Made by a program: the position numbers and the translations under genes
The notes under the pieces: model-generated
The model's database searches: none
Seen by the model: only the letters and a program-made list of their open reading frames with translations
Told to the model about the DNA's origin: nothing
Shown here: positions 60,678-64,000 of the stretch, piece by piece
Layout: every line of letters begins with the position of its first letter
How positions within the stretch are numbered: position 1 is the stretch's first letter
Origin: Pholiota molesta
Lineage: Eukaryota; Basidiomycota; Agaricomycetes; Agaricales; Strophariaceae
Direction of reading: 5' to 3'
Length of the DNA stretch: 64,000 nt
Assembly (NCBI GenBank): GCA_014925825.1
Contig: JACGCK010000166.1
Coordinates: 1-64,000, forward strand

Positions 60678-61628
60678 GTTGAATATCGGCCTGAGATGAA
60701 GCTGGACCGTCAGATACTAAGATAGTGAAATTTCGGTCTGCTTTGTGTTTGTGTGAGTTTGGCTGTGGCGTGAGCTACTTTGGTCTTGCTTGCACGCAAC
60801 AATTAAGTCATGTCGGGCCGACACTTGCGCTGTTATGCTGCTGTTACTAATGTCACCCGCAAAAGTTCAAAATTTTTGCCCTCGGATACTATCCTAATCC
60901 AGGAGTTTGAAAAGTCACAGGAGTTTGAAATCTTCATTTTCCTCCGTCAGTTTCCAGTATCTCATTCTCAGGTTTTGCATGATGATACATACATAATATA
61001 CATTAATGAATATAAAGAAAGATTGGAGAGAATCGGAGTACAGCAAGCAGTGGACGGTGAAAAGACATTTCCATTACACTCAGAGAGGCAATGTAACCAA
61101 ATGTTGTCCCAAATCTATGTAGATCGGGCTGCTCATTCACCCTCGGAATTTTGGGACAACATTCCTACATAGCAAGCCATTTGCTATGCAAAACCCTGGA
61201 CTCAAGGATGTGTTCATTCAAATGTTAGATTGAAAAAAGGTCATTTTGTCTTTGCGAAGAGTGACCGACGTGATAGTTTTGTAGCTCCGCCCCAAAGGCA
61301 AAACAACTGATGAAAATCCTCCTCCACGACCATTGTGGCAGCCGACGGTGCCGGGGCTCGGAATACGAAAATGTTGATGTGACTTTCAGTGACAAGGCTT
61401 TCAATCTCGCGATGTCGTCGATTTTTTACCACCGGGAATGCTCCACTGTCCACTGTGCTTGACCTCTCCACAAGAAATTCTATATTCGAGTAGAAGACAA
61501 AAAGCCACATGTGCTGGTCAAGTTTAAGGGATGGAGGGCCAATGGTTGTGGAGGAATACACTTTCTACCGAAATTGTTTCAAACTCCTGGCTTAGGATAG
61601 TAAGTAGGCAAACTCTCTGGCCTCATAC
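60678..61628. other. intergenic with two doubtful frames
   Basis: A plus-strand frame of 120 codons (60810-61172) and a minus-strand frame of 106 codons (61241-61561) are open but show no motif; the first includes a hairpin (61101-61162), arguing against coding. Confidence 0.3.
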
Positions 61629-62850
61629 TCACAGGACACGCTACCAAATAAATGTGTGTCTTTTATGCAGTAGCTATGTAATAATTTATTTACATCAGAG
61701 ACCAAATATCTTACAGTAATTTACTTATAAGATATTTGTTATGAGTCAATAAATAAAAAGGTCTGATATATTTGGGACATATGTGATAAGATATTTGAAA
61801 TGTAATCAGCACATAAATGTTGTGAATTTATTGGGTACAGATATTGTCACATACATCACAATAACATATAGAATAAACCCATGTAATATATTTGGTACAT
61901 ATTTAGACCTTGACATATGCATGAACTACAAATAATTTAGCCATGTTTATTTGGAACCAAATTATAAGCTATGGGGACAGTTATTAGGTAGAATATTTGA
62001 AGTCCATTCTGCAAATGCAAGATTTGCCACATGGCAATTGAAAATGACAATCTCATGCAATTCCCAAGTGTGCAAATTTGCACAATTTCACACAATTTTA
62101 AACGTGCAATTTTGCGCAATTTCATGCAATTTTTAAAGGCGCAAATTTGCGCAATTGCACAATTTTTACAGGCATAAATTTGCGCAATTTCGCGCAATTT
62201 CCAAGGGCACAAATTTGCGCAATCCCATGCAAATTCTGAAATTGCCATGTGCGCAAAATTGCGCAAATTTACGCCTGTAAAAATTGTACAATTGCACAAA
62301 TTTGCACCTTTAAAAATTGCGTGAAATTGCGGAAATTTGCGCGTTTAAAATTGCGGAAATTGCGGAAAATTGCGGGTTTAAAATTGCATGAAATTGCGCA
62401 AATTTGCACACTTGGGAATTGCATGAGATTGTTGTTTTAAATTGCCATGTGGCAAATCTTGCATTTGCAGAATGGACTTCAAATATTCTACCTAATAACT
62501 GTCCCCATAGCTTATAATTTAGTTCCAAATAAACATGGCTAATTTATTTGTAGTTCATGCATACGTCAAGGTCTAAATATGTATCAAATATATTACATGG
62601 GTTTATTCTATATGTTATTGTGATGTACGTGACAATATCTGTACCCAATAAATTCACAACATTTATGTGCTGATTACATTTCAAATATCTTATCACATAT
62701 GTCCCAAATATATCAGACCTTTTTATTTATTGACTTATAACAAATATCTTATAAGTAAATTACTGTAAGATATTTGGTCTCTGATGTAAATAGATTATTA
62801 CATAGCTACCACATAAAAGACACACATTTATGTGGTAGCACGTCCTGTGA
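61629..62850. mobile_element. 1.2-kb foldback element (near-perfect inverted repeat)
   Basis: The left arm from about 61629 and the right arm ending about 62850 are reverse complements over roughly 0.55-0.6 kb each; a 90-nt stretch (from GGTCTGATATATTTGGGACA) is identical in the two arms. Outer ends read TCACAGGAC...GTCCTGTGA. The centre (about 62076-62400) is a mass of AAATTTGCGCAAT-type words. No transposase frame lies inside and no clear target-site duplication was seen. It fits a non-autonomous foldback or MITE-like element. Confidence 0.85.
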
Positions 62851-63316
62851 CTGGGAACCAGCAATGCATCGGTAATTCAAACTCCAACTCACCACCAAAA
62901 AAATGGCTAGCCTCCGTCGCACCGTCACTTCAACAGATGGAGACTAGTATGTAGGTACTAGGGAGAAAAGTAATAGCAATGGCAATTCAAAAAGATTCTT
63001 GGGAGTGGATTTTTTCTTCTTGGGTCCAATCTTAAGATATTGCCATTAGAGCATCAAAAATACTCGAAATCATAGTAATAGAGGCCATTTAGAAAAAATC
63101 TGTTCCCAAGACTTTTATGAGAATGTAAAATAAACATCATAGCCCTATTCAGATTTTCTTGTAAGTGTTTGTGGAAGGCAGCACGGAGCCATCTTGAAAA
63201 ACCCAGTTTTTGATGTCCCGAAATGGGAATTTAGGGTCATCATTAGCCATTAGAGCCTCATCATGATGTGGCTGCATTGGTGCGTCTCCTCTAATTATGC
63301 ATTTTGAGATGTAAAG
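62851..63316. other. no gene seen
   Basis: 466 bp between the foldback element and the transposon-type frame; may belong to the same mobile DNA. Confidence 0.4.
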
Positions 63317-64000
63317 ATGCATTTCTTGACTACCTACCAACCACAGGACCCTCTGACAACATGCCAGCTCAGTGTACATGACTTCAAAGAGCTCATACAG
63401 TCCAGAATCTGGCAGAAATCCATGCTCAGCATGGAAAAAAAGGGACTACAGATTGCAAGGATTCTAATGGATGGAACACAGTGGTCAACAAAGAGAATTG
63501 AAGGCTGGAACAAATGGTTAAAGTGGAGAAGGAACGAGGTGATGCATACCAATGGAAACTATGGAACAAAACTAGGGAGGCCAAACAAGCAAAAGATACC
63601 CAAAATATTCTCCAAAAGGAAAATGCACGCATCAAGCTCAATCTACATCTCCGTGGCTTCCGAGCTCCAAAGCAGAAGGAAAACCTCATAAAGAAGACAA
63701 TGAAGAAGTGCAATAACCTTTCAGAAGAGATCTATATCAAGGAAAAGGGAGTTGTCAAGGATCCATGCTGTGTTATGATTCGGGAACTAGGAGCTATGAA
63801 CATACTTGAAGAAAAGACAGATAAAGTTATCAAGACAGTTGCTAAAGCCCTAGGGATGGAAATTACCAACACAGTATCAGTGCACACAGTTGGCCGAATT
63901 ATGAAAGAAGGAGGGATAGCTGCTTAAATCCAGTTAGTTTCCAAGATTGAAGCAGCAAAAGGTGAGTATACTCAAATTAAAGACCAAACTGTAAACATTG
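63317..64000 (+). mobile_element. partial transposon-type ORF running off the right edge
   Basis: The frame 63514-63927 encodes a Lys-rich helical region and then MIRELGAMNILEEKTDKVIK, AKALGMEITNTVSVHTVGRI, EGGIAA, stop, IQLVSKIEAAKG. This order matches a large ORF common in mushroom transposable elements. The upstream frame 63317-63550 joins it only with a one-base change near 63505, and an in-frame TAA at 63925 precedes IQLVSK, so the copy looks decayed. Confidence 0.6.

Overview
The window is nuclear DNA from a filamentous basidiomycete, most likely an Agaricomycete. Genes are split by many 45-70 nt GT-AG introns, coding density is high on both strands, and the gene set is typical of that group: ERG24, a GH128 glucanase, MARVEL and Mid2-like wall/membrane proteins, MED25, OLA1, UBA4, APC10, DBP2, a Rap-type GTPase and eIF4B. 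No prokaryotic operon, rRNA gene, convincing tRNA or CRISPR array was seen.

Layout. 1-3.4 kb: a small three-exon gene, then gene-poor DNA with four clusters of a degenerate 10-bp repeat (GGTAGCGTGA type). 3.4-12.4 kb: a coiled-coil hypothetical gene diverging from ERG24 (sterol C-14 reductase), a GH128 beta-glucanase, and a YEATS-domain chromatin protein. 12.7-25.1 kb: a tandem array of five same-strand genes encoding C2H2/C2HC zinc-finger proteins, interleaved with duplicated and partly decayed sequence. 25.4-28.6 kb: a Mid2-like single-pass membrane protein and a MARVEL-domain protein. 30-34.9 kb: an MMTAG2-like gene and a long low-complexity protein. 35.5-36.9 kb: a multi-pass membrane protein and a possible small gene. 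37.8-60.7 kb: a housekeeping block of OLA1, a GPI-type surface protein, MED25, PITHD1, a UBX protein, UBA4, APC10, a DDT/PHD chromatin protein, an alpha/beta hydrolase, DBP2, a Rap/Rsr1 GTPase and eIF4B. 61.6-64 kb: a 1.2-kb foldback element with near-identical inverted arms, then the start of a transposon-type ORF that runs off the edge.

The housekeeping genes form no shared pathway and are arranged in compact divergent and convergent pairs. UBA4 and APC10 have start codons only 61 bp apart.

Two points matter most to a reader. First, many otherwise well-conserved genes, mainly from 30 kb rightwards, stay in frame only if single bases are assumed missing. At least 20 such sites were seen, all in the same direction, so base-level sequence error is likelier than gene loss; the affected entries say so. 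Second, the zinc-finger array shares one precise feature: an intron splits the first finger just before its first zinc-binding histidine in every copy. It is the best candidate here for an under-described, lineage-expanded regulator family.

All exon boundaries were drawn by eye from splice signals and frame continuity. Functions rest on recognised motifs, not on database searches.
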